From a virus, in IMG/VR virus record IMGVR_UViG_3300032893_000055, positions 1 to 56,680 of that record: a DNA stretch of 56,680 bases; one strand, 5' to 3'. The position numbers and the translations under genes are program-made. The notes under the pieces were generated by a model. The model worked only from the letters and a program-made list of their open reading frames with translations, had not been told where the DNA came from and ran no database searches. Below, piece by piece: positions 48,614 through 56,574 of the stretch (position 1 is its first letter; each line of letters opens with the position of its first letter).

Positions 48614-49589
48614 CGGCTAAATCTCTCCATACTTCTTTTATATTAGATTTTTTAGCCGGTGTCCAGTCTTGTTGTTCAATCAATTCATCTATAAGTTCAT
48701 TTGTATTTAATGTGTTTGTTTTATATTCACATATTTCATCGTTAGTTGAGAATTCTATGCGAGTTTGTGCAGGTATAAGATTAAGTTGATTACATATTTT
48801 TTCTTTATTAAGTTTCAATAATTCAGCATTAGATATATGTAGTTTCAGCCACACATAATCGTCTTTTGAAACAGTAATATTCTGTATGTTTTTCCAATCA
48901 AATTCATATTTAATGTGTCTGCCTAAGTTAGTAGAAACAAATTCGAGACTTCCATCTTCATATAAAATTTGATACCCTTTTTCAGGGTCTTTGGCTTCAC
49001 CAAAAGAAGTTGTAAACGGATTCCCTATATAAGAAAATAAGTTATCACCGATTTTGATATCTTGCCTGGCATGATAATGTCCAGAAATAACTCTGTAGTC
49101 TTTAACCCAATCTTTAAGAATCGCAGTTTTATCGAATGTATATTCGCCAGGAAGCGCAGACACTAAGCCTTGATGCATTATAATCCTGCTGTTTGTGGGT
49201 ATATCATTTATGATATGTCTGAACTCCATTAAATCATACTGATAAGGAATACAGTAGCTATCGATAGGTTCTATATATTGCGGCGTGTCTATTACATGAG
49301 CGTAAGGTTTAAGGAAGTTTAGGCTATGCTCATCTGATTTTTCATTTATTTTATCATGATTCCCTACTAAGATGTACACTTCGCAGGTGTACGGAGTCAA
49401 TGTGGATATGAGTCGATTAATGCACTCTCCTCTGAGGTTAGCTTTGGTATCATGTAAATCGCCCGCTATTACTAGCGGTAGTTGTAGCTTAGTAGCGTGT
49501 TTTAGAGCTAAGTTTATAGCTTTGTCTGCTCGTTCTAATGTTTGTACGCTATAATGTACATCTGAAATCAAAACAGCTATTGGCTTCAT
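48600..49589 (-). CDS. SbcD/Mre11-like nuclease (gp47 type)
   Basis: 329 aa. Metallophosphoesterase motifs in order: 'ISDVHYS' (near 8), 'AGDLHD', 'LVGNHDKI', 'IMHQGL' and 'SGHYHA'. The C-terminal region binds the SbcC coiled-coil base. It degrades or nicks DNA ends for recombination-dependent replication. Start coupled to the preceding small gene (ATGA 49586-49589). Confidence 0.9.
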   Translation of the reverse strand: MKPIAVLISDVHYSVQTLERADKAINLALKHATKLQLPLVIAGDLHDTKANLRGECINRLISTLTPYTCEVYILVGNHDKINEKSDEHSLNFLKPYAHVIDTPQYIEPIDSYCIPYQYDLMEFRHIINDIPTNSRIIMHQGLVSALPGEYTFDKTAILKDWVKDYRVISGHYHARQDIKIGDNLFSYIGNPFTTSFGEAKDPEKGYQILYEDGSLEFVSTNLGRHIKYEFDWKNIQNITVSKDDYVWLKLHISNAELLKLNKEKICNQLNLIPAQTRIEFSTNDEICEYKTNTLNTNELIDELIEQQDWTPAKKSNIKEVWRDLADENS

Positions 49590-49777
49590 TTTTTTCTTTT
49601 ATTAACTTTTTTAACATCAATAATAATTTTACCGTGTTTATCAGTTTTAATTGAACTATCTTTAGCTCGTAGAGCTGTGTGTTTTCTATATTGATCCATA
49701 GCTAAATCTGATAAGCATTCAAACATATAAAGATGCATAGCGGCCAATTGTTTTTTAGTAATTTTAGGTTTTTTCAT
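49586..49777 (-). CDS. Small basic protein, 63 aa
   Basis: Not recognised. Lys-rich at both ends ('MKKPKITKKQLAAMHLYMFECL', 'DVKKVNKRKK'), with a helix in the first half. It may bind nucleic acid. It overlaps the SbcD-like start. Confidence 0.55.
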   Translation of the reverse strand: MKKPKITKKQLAAMHLYMFECLSDLAMDQYRKHTALRAKDSSIKTDKHGKIIIDVKKVNKRKK

Positions 49778-49817
49778 AAGCTCCTTATCGGGTATAAATT
49801 CAGTGTTTTAAGCATTT

Positions 49818-50024
49818 TTATACCTGTTCGGGTTTATTTTTTAGCTTCTCAAGTAATTCATAAGATCTTTTTAATTCTTCATAAGCTGAGTATTCTATAA
49901 CATGAATACCGTTATTGTCGAGGTCATCTTTAGTCGGATTCTCAATAACATTTGTAGTGACCTGTTTTAAAATACCATTTACGTAATTATAAACCCATGC
50001 AATATGAAATTCTCTAGGTTTCAT
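49818..50024 (-). CDS. Hypothetical protein, 68 aa
   Basis: Not recognised. Mixed alpha/beta: 'EFHIAWVYNYVNGILKQVTTNVIENP', then a C-terminal helix 'YEELKRSYELLEKLKNK'. Its start overlaps the cytochrome-like gene's stop (50021-50024, ATGA), indicating translation together. No motif. Confidence 0.55.
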   Translation of the reverse strand: MKPREFHIAWVYNYVNGILKQVTTNVIENPTKDDLDNNGIHVIEYSAYEELKRSYELLEKLKNKPEQV

Positions 50025-50284
50025 TTTTTAGCTCCTTGATCAATCCAAATTATAATTTTTTCACGTTCTTCGTCAGTAAGGCCTGTAACGTTATTATAAG
50101 GAGGCATTTCTTTGTTTTTAAGTTTAAATTTTATGGTGCCTGCGTATTTATGCGCGTTTTCATAAATAGTCCAGTCTTTGCCTGGTTGGATTTGTTCAGT
50201 ATGGCATGCATAGCACCTAGACACGAAAATAGGTTGTACATCTGAAAACGTTAGTACTGCGATTAACGCTAATTCATTCATCAT
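50021..50284 (-). CDS. c-type cytochrome-like protein
   Basis: 87 aa. Residues 24-28 are CYACH, a heme-attachment CxxCH. 'IFVSRCYACHTEQ', then 'GTIKFKLKNKEMPPYNN' with Met60-Pro-Pro (candidate axial ligand), then 'LTDEEREKIIIWIDQGA', reproduce the planctomycete/Bdellovibrio-type small cytochrome c domain in order and length. The N-terminus is hydrophobic (LALIAVLTF) but lacks a basic n-region, so export is uncertain. Heme attachment needs the periplasm. It overlaps the RecA-like gene (11 bases) and the 68-aa gene, so it is a genuine operon member. A respiratory or redox role for a phage protein is very unusual. Confidence 0.75.
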   Translation of the reverse strand: MMNELALIAVLTFSDVQPIFVSRCYACHTEQIQPGKDWTIYENAHKYAGTIKFKLKNKEMPPYNNVTGLTDEEREKIIIWIDQGAKK

Positions 50285-51137
50285 AACTCTCTGTCAGTTC
50301 TATACCTTTAGACGTAATGTCTAATTCTATGATTTTAGGGCCTGGATTAGCTTTATTAATATGATTTTTAAACAATCGCCAACTAACTTTAGCACCTATA
50401 CGAACTTTTTCGCCTTTAACTGTTTTCTCAAGCCAGGATTTACGGCTAGTTTGATAAGTAAGACTACTAAAAAAATTAACAGCTTTACCGCCTGCGTTAG
50501 TTTTACCGGGGCTTCCTATGTTGTCATAAGTATAATTAATAATGAGTATGGCTACATCATGTTCATCGCGTTTAGCTACAAGTTTGTTAAGTCCTAAGCG
50601 ATTAATTTGGCCTTTACCGCCTGGTTTTTGGCTTTGTTCTACTAAGTCTAGCTCCATATCACGCTTAGACACCACGTTGCCTAACGAATCGAATACGACT
50701 AGTAGTTTATCGTTAGGGTATTCTTTAAAAAAATTGTCCCATAAAGCAAACATTAATTCGAATGCTTCTTCGGCTACGGATGATTGTACTAACATGACTT
50801 GTAATTCGTCTACGCCATAGTTTTTTAAGTCGTTTTTAGTAGTTTTGCCTTCAGTTTCTACGTATAACACGCCATATCCTTGGGATTGGGCAGCCTTCAT
50901 AGCATCGATAGCACAAGATGTTTTACCGGAGTCTGAATCCCCAGCTATCATAACGATTTTATTTAAAGGCAATCCTGGAGTATTAGTCCCTTTTTGCCAC
51001 CATTCAGGCATAATCAGAAAATTCTCGTTTTTGAGTTCAGTAAGTTCGCTGCCGATGCCGAACTTGTTGGACATTTTTTCATCTTTATACAGGGCTTTGG
51101 TTTTTGAGACTACTTTGTCTAGATCAAATTTTTTCAT
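50274..51137 (-). CDS. RecA-family recombinase-like protein
   Basis: 287 aa. Walker A GDSDSGKTS (66-74), 'GVLYVETEGKTT' (ATP sensing strand), 'DKLLVVFDSLGNVV' Walker B, and 'DVAILIINYTYDN' with a Gly/Lys-rich loop ('GSPGKTNAGGKAVNFFSSLTY'), the L2-type DNA loop. It resembles UvsX/RecA-like phage recombinases that pair DNA strands or load replication proteins. It shares an ATGA overlap with the upstream gene and precedes the nuclease genes on the transcript. Confidence 0.85.
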   Translation of the reverse strand: MKKFDLDKVVSKTKALYKDEKMSNKFGIGSELTELKNENFLIMPEWWQKGTNTPGLPLNKIVMIAGDSDSGKTSCAIDAMKAAQSQGYGVLYVETEGKTTKNDLKNYGVDELQVMLVQSSVAEEAFELMFALWDNFFKEYPNDKLLVVFDSLGNVVSKRDMELDLVEQSQKPGGKGQINRLGLNKLVAKRDEHDVAILIINYTYDNIGSPGKTNAGGKAVNFFSSLTYQTSRKSWLEKTVKGEKVRIGAKVSWRLFKNHINKANPGPKIIELDITSKGIELTESYDE

Positions 51138-51535
51138 CCCATGTTTCCTTTAGCGATTTGTCTAAAATAAACGTGAGCTTGTCCGAAAATATCATAATAC
51201 CGCTCTAAATCAGATTTTTCAACTTCAGCCTCGTCAAAAGATTTTTGTTCGCCTATAACCATTTCATTAGAATCTATTAACGAGTTAAGATAAGCTTCAG
51301 TAGGTTTTTTCTCATGTTTTTCGCATGCTTCCATGTATAATACTGCACGGATAGCTTTTATACCGGATTTACGCATTCTAGAATCTAGATCAGCTTTACG
51401 TAATTGAGACGATACTTGCATTTGAGCATATAAAAACTCACCTGAAAGTTTTTCAGCCTGATTCATAGTAATGTCTTCGGTATAAGCGTTCTTGATTTTG
51501 TGTTCGAGTTGTTCGCAAAACGATTTAAAGTCCAT
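51134..51535 (-). CDS. Hypothetical recombination-module protein, 133 aa
   Basis: Not recognised. Helical: 'FKSFCEQLEHKIKNAYTEDITMNQAEKLSGEFLYAQMQVSSQL', 'KAIRAVLYMEACEKHEKKPTEAYLNSLIDSNEM'. No cysteine cluster. It directly precedes the RecA-like gene with ATGA overlap. Recombinase-associated phage proteins of about this size (mediator or loader type) exist, but I cannot match one. Confidence 0.6.
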   Translation of the reverse strand: MDFKSFCEQLEHKIKNAYTEDITMNQAEKLSGEFLYAQMQVSSQLRKADLDSRMRKSGIKAIRAVLYMEACEKHEKKPTEAYLNSLIDSNEMVIGEQKSFDEAEVEKSDLERYYDIFGQAHVYFRQIAKGNMG

Positions 51536-51972
51536 TAAAAATCCATTCCTAGGCTTACGCCTAACATGCCGTTAGTCATTCCAAACGCCCCTACAGTAAA
51601 CCCGCCTAAAACAGGTTTGGTAACGCTGATACCGTAGGTAGGTGTATTAAACAAATGCGGTGTTTGTTCGCCGATTAAAACGCTTACGTTAACAGCTTTA
51701 GATTTAGGAATAGGCTGGAAAACCGTGTCTACAGTTTGTTTAGTATCAGATTTATGTTCAGACGTAGTATCCTTAGTCTCAGTGATTTGTTTTGAACCGT
51801 CTGGTTTTTCGATAGTGATTATTACATCGTGTGTTTTAGTATCAGTTTGAGAATCTTTTTGAGTTTGGGTGTCTTCAGATTTTTTAGGATCGGGAATACT
51901 TTTTTTGCCATATTGAAAACATTCAAATCCAAACACAATCACCGAGATTCCAATAACGACGTATTTAAGCAT
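51535..51972 (-). CDS. Membrane-anchored Ser/Thr/Asp-rich protein
   Basis: 145 aa. N-terminal anchor MLKYVVIGISVIVFGFECF, then a polar, repetitive linker ('SEDTQTQKDSQTDTKTHD', 'ETKDTTSEHKSDTKQTVDT'), then a Gly/Val-rich C-domain ('KPVLGGFTVGAFGMTNGMLGVSLGMDF'). An exposed periplasmic protein or spacer. Not recognised. Its start overlaps the 57-aa membrane gene by eight bases and its stop overlaps the next start by one base. Confidence 0.6.
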   Translation of the reverse strand: MLKYVVIGISVIVFGFECFQYGKKSIPDPKKSEDTQTQKDSQTDTKTHDVIITIEKPDGSKQITETKDTTSEHKSDTKQTVDTVFQPIPKSKAVNVSVLIGEQTPHLFNTPTYGISVTKPVLGGFTVGAFGMTNGMLGVSLGMDF

Positions 51973-52138
51973 AAAAGCTCCTTGTTATTAACAAACTAAT
52001 AACGATTATAGTAGGCATAAACGCAGCTAATAAAACGACAGGTATAAGCATTTTAACGGTATCTAATTCAGGTGTAGTATAATACTCGTTACCGAGTTCG
52101 TCTGTATGGATATAATCTTGTTTAGTATATGTTTTCAT
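51965..52138 (-). CDS. Small membrane protein, 57 aa
   Basis: An ORF from ATG 52138 (MKTYTKQDYIHTDELGN) to TAA 51965-51967. A polar N-terminal third is followed by one strong membrane segment (about 30-52: KMLIPVVLLAAFMPTIIVISLL). AGGAGG is perfectly spaced upstream. It fills the gap before the 145-aa anchor protein and overlaps it, so both are co-translated and may interact in the membrane. Unknown function. Confidence 0.7.
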   Translation of the reverse strand: MKTYTKQDYIHTDELGNEYYTTPELDTVKMLIPVVLLAAFMPTIIVISLLITRSFYA

Positions 52139-52165
52139 ATATCCTCCTGACTTAATATAACATAG

Positions 52166-52648
52166 TTAAAGTTTTATATCAAGCAAAAGTTTTTCGAGTT
52201 CAGACATATTGTTAATCATGTTTATTAATAAGTCGTAATAATGTTTACCTCGTTCTTCGTCTATTTCATAGGTAGGATGAGTAGCTTGATTAGCGGCATA
52301 CGCGGCGTGAGCCGCATGAGAACAAGCCATTCTGCCAGCAGCAGCATAAGCAGCACGAGCAGCAGCATTGCGAGCATACTCGGAGGGGGTAACAGTAAAG
52401 CTCTGATAAGCTTCGCGCGCAGCATCCATTAATTCGTCGGTAGTTATATTTTTACCGTGTAACCATTGCTCGACTAGGTTTAAACACTCAGATGCGATTC
52501 TGGTAGACCCAAAACTATTGGCATACATAGCGCACTCATAAGCATATTTGACTAAGAACTTATGGCTAAACTCGTTTTTATGTAAAACGTTTCTAACACG
52601 ATCGATATAAGTCATTTTATGATTTATAAGAGAGCCAAGGGAACCCAT
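52166..52648 (-). CDS. Ala-rich orphan-family protein, copy 4 (basic, His-containing)
   Basis: 160 aa if started at ATG 52648 (TAATG overlap with the ClpP-like stop); an internal ATG at 52615 aligns with the other copies' starts. Conserved 'RNVLHKNEFSHKFLVKYAYECAMYANS', 'CLNLVEQWLHGKNITTDELMDAA' and 'HYYDLLINMINNMSELEKLLLDI'. The Ala segment (about 80-125) is not a pure trinucleotide repeat: it contains Arg, His, Gly, Met and Cys and varied codons. This copy therefore looks older and more stable. It is the second gene of the leftward early arm. Confidence 0.75.
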   Translation of the reverse strand: MGSLGSLINHKMTYIDRVRNVLHKNEFSHKFLVKYAYECAMYANSFGSTRIASECLNLVEQWLHGKNITTDELMDAAREAYQSFTVTPSEYARNAAARAAYAAAGRMACSHAAHAAYAANQATHPTYEIDEERGKHYYDLLINMINNMSELEKLLLDIKL

Positions 52649-53130
52649 TATACTATCTCATCGATGAGTCCTAAATCGAGACATTCTTGAGGAGTAAGAT
52701 AAGTATCGTTTAAATGTATGTGATCCCATTCAGTAGCTTTTGTACCGGTGTAGTGTTCTAACAAGTTATTCCACTGATTTTCCATCCTGCGTAATTGACG
52801 GACTTCAGCTTCTAGGTTAGACACCGAGCCGGATACTTCACCTGAATCTTCGTGAACCATAACCCAAGATTCTTGAGTCAAAAGTCGTTTATTACCAGCG
52901 GCTAGAATCAAAGTAGCGGCTGAAGCTACGTAGCCCATGCCGATGACTGTTATATAGCGTTTACTGAGTCTCATTAATGAGACTATGGCTAGTGCGGCAT
53001 GAGCATCACCGCCTGCGCTATGAAGTTGGATTTGTATTTTTTTGGAATCAGTAGACCTAAGAGCTTCTGAAAATGAAGTTAACATGTCTTCGTCGATATC
53101 GCCTATTAAATTAATTACAGGTAAGCTCAT
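52648..53130 (-). CDS. ClpP-like serine protease
   Basis: 160 aa. ClpP/crotonase-fold elements: 'IQLHSAGGDAHAALAI' (oxyanion region, 35-50), nucleophile Ser70 in 'GYVASAATLILAAG', His93 in 'WVMVHEDSG', Asp142 in 'HLNDTYLTPQECLDLGLID'. It is shorter than bacterial ClpP (about 195 aa) but complete in catalytic residues. In phages such proteins usually act in head maturation; here it is instead the first gene of the leftward early arm, far from the head module. AGGAGG lies before the ATG. Early host-protein degradation is a plausible alternative. Confidence 0.85.
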   Translation of the reverse strand: MSLPVINLIGDIDEDMLTSFSEALRSTDSKKIQIQLHSAGGDAHAALAIVSLMRLSKRYITVIGMGYVASAATLILAAGNKRLLTQESWVMVHEDSGEVSGSVSNLEAEVRQLRRMENQWNNLLEHYTGTKATEWDHIHLNDTYLTPQECLDLGLIDEIV

Positions 53131-53382
53131 ATATCCTCCAATATAAATAGGTTAGCATAAGAAAAAGTATTAATCAAGAAATTTAAAGCTGAGCGCTAAG
53201 GGTAAGCATTAAGCTTAAGAATAAACGCTATATATTACGTTAAACCCTTGATTCAAAGAAAAAAACATTAAAAAAAGAAAAAGGCTAAAGACTTAAACAA
53301 TTATAACTATAGTCATAACATTAATGTCAATACCCGAGCTTAAAATAGTAGACTTTAATTAAATTTTAAGATAATATGACTT
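53131..53382. promoter_or_regulatory. Divergent control region between the two arms
   Basis: 252 bases with no gene. Very AT-rich, with A-tracts (AAAAAAACATTAAAAAAAG near 53260), short GAGCGC/AAGCATT/AAGCTT elements (about 53195-53215) and many TTAA steps. It is the only place where both transcription units start, so it should hold the early promoters. By analogy with other small phages it may also hold the replication origin. No iteron set or clear origin protein site could be defined by eye. Confidence 0.6.
53300..53330 (-). promoter_or_regulatory. Strong early promoter, leftward
   Basis: Minus strand: TTGACA (53330-53325), 19-base spacer, TATAAT (53305-53300). Both boxes are perfect sigma70 matches; the spacer is two bases longer than ideal. 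It points to the ClpP-like gene at 53130. Confidence 0.65.
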
Positions 53383-53862
53383 ATGCCTATACAAGTTATT
53401 AAAAATAAGCTTAAGAAACGGAGTCTTAAGTTCCAAACAACGACAGAAATATTAGAAACTTATGAATTTAGCTATAAGTTTTTAGTTAGATACGTGGCTA
53501 AGGTGTTTGAATATAAGCTAATTACGACTTATGCTGCTAACAAAATACCTAGTGAATATATGGTTATTTTAAACTTCGCATATCAAATAAGCGAAGGAAT
53601 TCACATACCTGAAGACGAATTGATACGAGTACATGATTATACTTTAGACATAGGGGCTAATATATCGTTTGTAGCTTGGGCGGCTATAAGCACTATTATC
53701 CATAAACACGAAGCTAGTGAGTTTTGTATTTATGCAGTACATTACGCTCACCATGACGGTGATATGCGTAAAACCAGTAAAGAACTTAAAAAACTACTTT
53801 TAAATCAAATAGATACAGACTTATCTAAAGTCGCTAAAACCATGTTAGGATTACCAGAATGA
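53383..53862 (+). CDS. Divergent member of the orphan family (no Ala repeat)
   Basis: 159 aa. 'TTEILETYEFSYKFLVRYVAKVFEYKL' aligns with the family's N-terminus, 'ILNFAYQISEGIHIPEDELIRVHDYT' with the 'LVKQWLDGK...NELKQAA' linker, and the Ala block is replaced by 'ISFVAWAAISTIIHKHEASEFCIYAVHY'. The start ATG is the only candidate; there is no clear SD upstream (GATAATATGACTT), unusual in this genome. It is the first gene of the rightward arm and overlaps the helicase start by ATGA. Confidence 0.6.
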   Translation: MPIQVIKNKLKKRSLKFQTTTEILETYEFSYKFLVRYVAKVFEYKLITTYAANKIPSEYMVILNFAYQISEGIHIPEDELIRVHDYTLDIGANISFVAWAAISTIIHKHEASEFCIYAVHYAHHDGDMRKTSKELKKLLLNQIDTDLSKVAKTMLGLPE

Positions 53863-55154
53863 TAACAATCCATGTTAATAACAGTTATAGTCAAATACGC
53901 GATATACCGATTCCTGAATTTAAAGAACTTAGAGATTTGTTGTCGTATCAAGATAACATAAAATCCATATATTTTTCAGGAGGTTATCCTAGAACTAAAT
54001 ACTGCATCGATAACAAAGGTAACTTTCCTACTGGATTACTCTATAAAGTAGAGAAATTCTTAAAACTTAAAAACTTGCCGTTTGACAAAGTTTTAAACAA
54101 TCTGAAAGTCATCCCTACGGTTGATCACGGATATTTAGACACCATGCAGCCTTACGATGCCCAAATAAACGCCATATTAGCCGTTAATTCAACGAATAGA
54201 GGAACATTAGCGCTACCCACCGGTAGCGGCAAAAGTCTCGTTATAGCGATGATTACAGCGGTTTTACGCGTAAAAACCCTTATTATAGTCCCTAACTTAG
54301 AAATCAAGCGCCAGTTAACAGAATCGTTTAAAACTATGTTTAAAACCATGCGACACATAACAATCGAGAATATCGATTCTAACGCTCTAAAACACGCTAT
54401 AGACTACGATTGTTTGATTATAGATGAGGCCCATCACGTTGGTGCAAAAACTTACCATAAGCTCAATAAAAGCGTTTGGCAAGGGATTTACTATAGATTC
54501 TTCCTTACAGCTACTCCGTTTAGAAACGATCCTGAAGAACAACTGCTTTTTGAAGGCATCGCCGGACAAGTAATATACCAACTCACATATAAAGAAGCCG
54601 TAAACGAAGGATATATAGTCCCTGTAGAAGCCTATTATATTGAAATCCCTAAACAAAAAACAAATGCTTATACCTGGCAGCAGGTTTATAAAGAACTCGT
54701 TATTAATAACGACGTTAGGAATACAGCTATTGTCTCAATTTTAAACACTTTAAAAAATGAGCATTGCTTATGCCTAGTGAAAGAAATAGCCCACGGTGAA
54801 ATATTAGCAAACTTGAGTGGAGTCCAATTTGCTAACGGCCAAAACGAAGACTCCCGTCAATTTATTAGACAATTTAACGAAGGCAAAATCAAACAACTAA
54901 TAGGAACTCAAGGGATTATAGGCGAAGGCGTTGACACCAAGCCTTGCGAATACGTTATTATAGCCGGTCTTGGAAAAGCTAAATCAAGTTTTATGCAGCA
55001 GATAGGTAGAGCAGTTCGCAAATATAAAAACAAGCAATCAGCTAAAATAATCTTGATTTTAGATAAATCACATAAGTTTTGTGCTAGACATTTCAAAACT
55101 CAGTGTGGTATTCTTGCTGAAGAATATGGCGTAGAGCCGAGAAGGTTAGAATGA
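53859..55154 (+). CDS. Superfamily 2 helicase, UvsW-like
   Basis: 431 aa. 'MQPYDAQINAILAVN' (Q-type), Walker A 'LPTGSGKSLVIAM' near 121-133, 'TLIIVPNLEIKRQL' (Ia), DEAH in 'LIIDEAHHVGAKT', 'FFLTATPFRND' (III), then domain 2 with 'GTQGIIGEGVDTKP' and 'QQIGRAVRKY' (V, VI). Length and order match phage UvsW/DEAD-type helicases, which unwind branched recombination or R-loop structures. It is on the early rightward arm, coupled to a 56-aa gene (ATGA). Confidence 0.9.
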   Translation: MITIHVNNSYSQIRDIPIPEFKELRDLLSYQDNIKSIYFSGGYPRTKYCIDNKGNFPTGLLYKVEKFLKLKNLPFDKVLNNLKVIPTVDHGYLDTMQPYDAQINAILAVNSTNRGTLALPTGSGKSLVIAMITAVLRVKTLIIVPNLEIKRQLTESFKTMFKTMRHITIENIDSNALKHAIDYDCLIIDEAHHVGAKTYHKLNKSVWQGIYYRFFLTATPFRNDPEEQLLFEGIAGQVIYQLTYKEAVNEGYIVPVEAYYIEIPKQKTNAYTWQQVYKELVINNDVRNTAIVSILNTLKNEHCLCLVKEIAHGEILANLSGVQFANGQNEDSRQFIRQFNEGKIKQLIGTQGIIGEGVDTKPCEYVIIAGLGKAKSSFMQQIGRAVRKYKNKQSAKIILILDKSHKFCARHFKTQCGILAEEYGVEPRRLE

Positions 55155-55321
55155 CAAAAAATATTAACGAGATTATAAATTTTATTGATTATTTAAAAAA
55201 TCAAGAATACATAAGCTTATCGACTTATACATCAATTTTAAATGATATTTATCAAAAAGATAAAAAAGAAGAACAACCCGTAAACCTCCCATTAGGGAAA
55301 GGACAAAATGAAAAAAATTAA
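55151..55321 (+). CDS. Hypothetical protein, 56 aa
   Basis: An ORF from ATG 55151 (MTKNINEIINFIDYL) to TAA 55319-55321, starting inside the helicase stop (ATGA) and ending inside the next gene (AAATGAAAAA overlap). Helical, acidic/basic mix ('FIDYLKNQEYISLSTYTSILNDIYQKDKKEE'). Not recognised, but tight coupling indicates translation. Confidence 0.55.
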   Translation: MTKNINEIINFIDYLKNQEYISLSTYTSILNDIYQKDKKEEQPVNLPLGKGQNEKN

Positions 55322-56285
55322 ACTCATCCTAGCAATCACCGTAACATTGTTTTCAATTTTCGTTATTCTGAAAGCTGCTGCATCTAACAACACGGTTAAA
55401 CGAATCGTTTTAACTTCTAAAAACACTATCGCTCTTAGAGACCAAATTAATAGCGAAACTACAGCCGATATTATGGATCAAGCTAGAAGTCTTGATAAAA
55501 GCTTTATTATGTCTAAAATTTTTAATGATCCTATTTATTTAGTTTTACGAACACCAGGGGGCGATGTTCAATCAGGATTAGAAATGATTGAATCATTACA
55601 TGGTTTAAATCGTCGTATCGACACAATCACTGTGTTTTCAGCAAGTATGGGATTTCAGACAGTGCAGCAATTAGGCACACGTTATATCCTCACTAATGGC
55701 ATCCTCATGAGCCATAGAGCTAAAGGCACATTCGGCGGTGAATTTGGAGGATTAAAACCAGCCCAAATCGATAGTTATAAAAATTTCTGGGAACGCCGAA
55801 TTGATGAACTAGATGCAATGACTGTTTATCGTACACACGGATTACAAACTCTTGAGTCTTATCGTCAGGCTTATGCTCCTGAAATGTGGTTAACAGGGTC
55901 TCAGTCTGTAGACCAAGGATATGCAGACCAGTTAGTGACTATATCTTGTGACTCGAGTTTGTCAGGTAGTACGGTCCATGAAACCGCAGGTCCGTTTGAC
56001 ACGACTATATCCTATGAATTGGATGATTGTCCAATTTCAAGTACTCCTAGAAATATTAAGATTTCAGGATTTTTGACTAACAAAGGTTATATGTCTGTAG
56101 ACGAATTTAAGTCTAAAAACGGCGGATATGGCGCAGCTTGTTTGTTAGCCGCTAACACTAATGCTAATTTGGTTTGTGCGTCAGACACAGCTGTCTCATC
56201 TGAAGACTTAAACAAGATTAAACTTGATTTTATGCGTAAATTCGTTAACATTAAAGACAACGTAATACCGTTGGAGATCCATTAA
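55308..56285 (+). CDS. Membrane-anchored ClpP-like serine protease
   Basis: 325 aa. Residues 3-24 are a hydrophobic anchor or uncleaved signal ('KKIKLILAITVTLFSIFVILKA'). The ClpP/crotonase-type core has 'VLRTPGGDVQSG' (79-90), nucleophile Ser113 in 'FSASMGFQTV', and His136 in 'LMSHRAKG'. A C-terminal cysteine-containing extension (about 215-310) is unrelated to ClpP. It should sit on the periplasmic face of the membrane, like SppA/SDH-type periplasmic serine proteases. SD GGGAAAGGA. It is the second ClpP-like protease, on the opposite arm from the cytosolic one. Confidence 0.8.
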   Translation: MKKIKLILAITVTLFSIFVILKAAASNNTVKRIVLTSKNTIALRDQINSETTADIMDQARSLDKSFIMSKIFNDPIYLVLRTPGGDVQSGLEMIESLHGLNRRIDTITVFSASMGFQTVQQLGTRYILTNGILMSHRAKGTFGGEFGGLKPAQIDSYKNFWERRIDELDAMTVYRTHGLQTLESYRQAYAPEMWLTGSQSVDQGYADQLVTISCDSSLSGSTVHETAGPFDTTISYELDDCPISSTPRNIKISGFLTNKGYMSVDEFKSKNGGYGAACLLAANTNANLVCASDTAVSSEDLNKIKLDFMRKFVNIKDNVIPLEIH

Positions 56286-56455
56286 TGGGAGACATTATAT
56301 ACTACGGATTAGTCTATTTAATGTTGATTGGGATTCCCTTATACGAAGGGTATAAAATTTGGTTCAAAAAACCTAACATAGTGGAGTCTGAAGAACTTAT
56401 TAAAAAATATACGAATTTGGAAAGGAACCGAAAATGTTACCGATCCCTCAAATGA
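56285..56455 (+). CDS. Small membrane protein, 56 aa
   Basis: An ORF from ATG 56285 (TAATG overlap with the protease) to TGA 56453-56455: one N-terminal hydrophobic stretch (IIYYGLVYLMLIGIPL) and a charged C-terminus ('EELIKKYTNLERNRKCYR'). Probably single-pass. It overlaps the next small gene by 22 bases. No family recognised. Confidence 0.55.
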   Translation: MGDIIYYGLVYLMLIGIPLYEGYKIWFKKPNIVESEELIKKYTNLERNRKCYRSLK

Positions 56456-56574
56456 TAATCGTCGGCGTGTTTGCGTTTATTGGCGGCATGCAGTTACTCA
56501 GACATCCTGTTATCGGAATCATGCTGATATTCATAGCATTTTATTTGGAATACATATTTAGAAAAAATATATGA
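56434..56574 (+). CDS. Very small membrane protein, 46 aa
   Basis: An ORF from ATG 56434 (MLPIPQMIIVGVFAFIGGMQ), AAAGGAACC upstream. Almost wholly hydrophobic with one possible turn at 'LLRHPVIG' dividing it into two short segments, ending FRKNI. Its TGA overlaps the start of orphan-family copy 5 (ATGA). A minimal holin-like hairpin or membrane effector of the early arm. Confidence 0.55.
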   Translation: MLPIPQMIIVGVFAFIGGMQLLRHPVIGIMLIFIAFYLEYIFRKNI

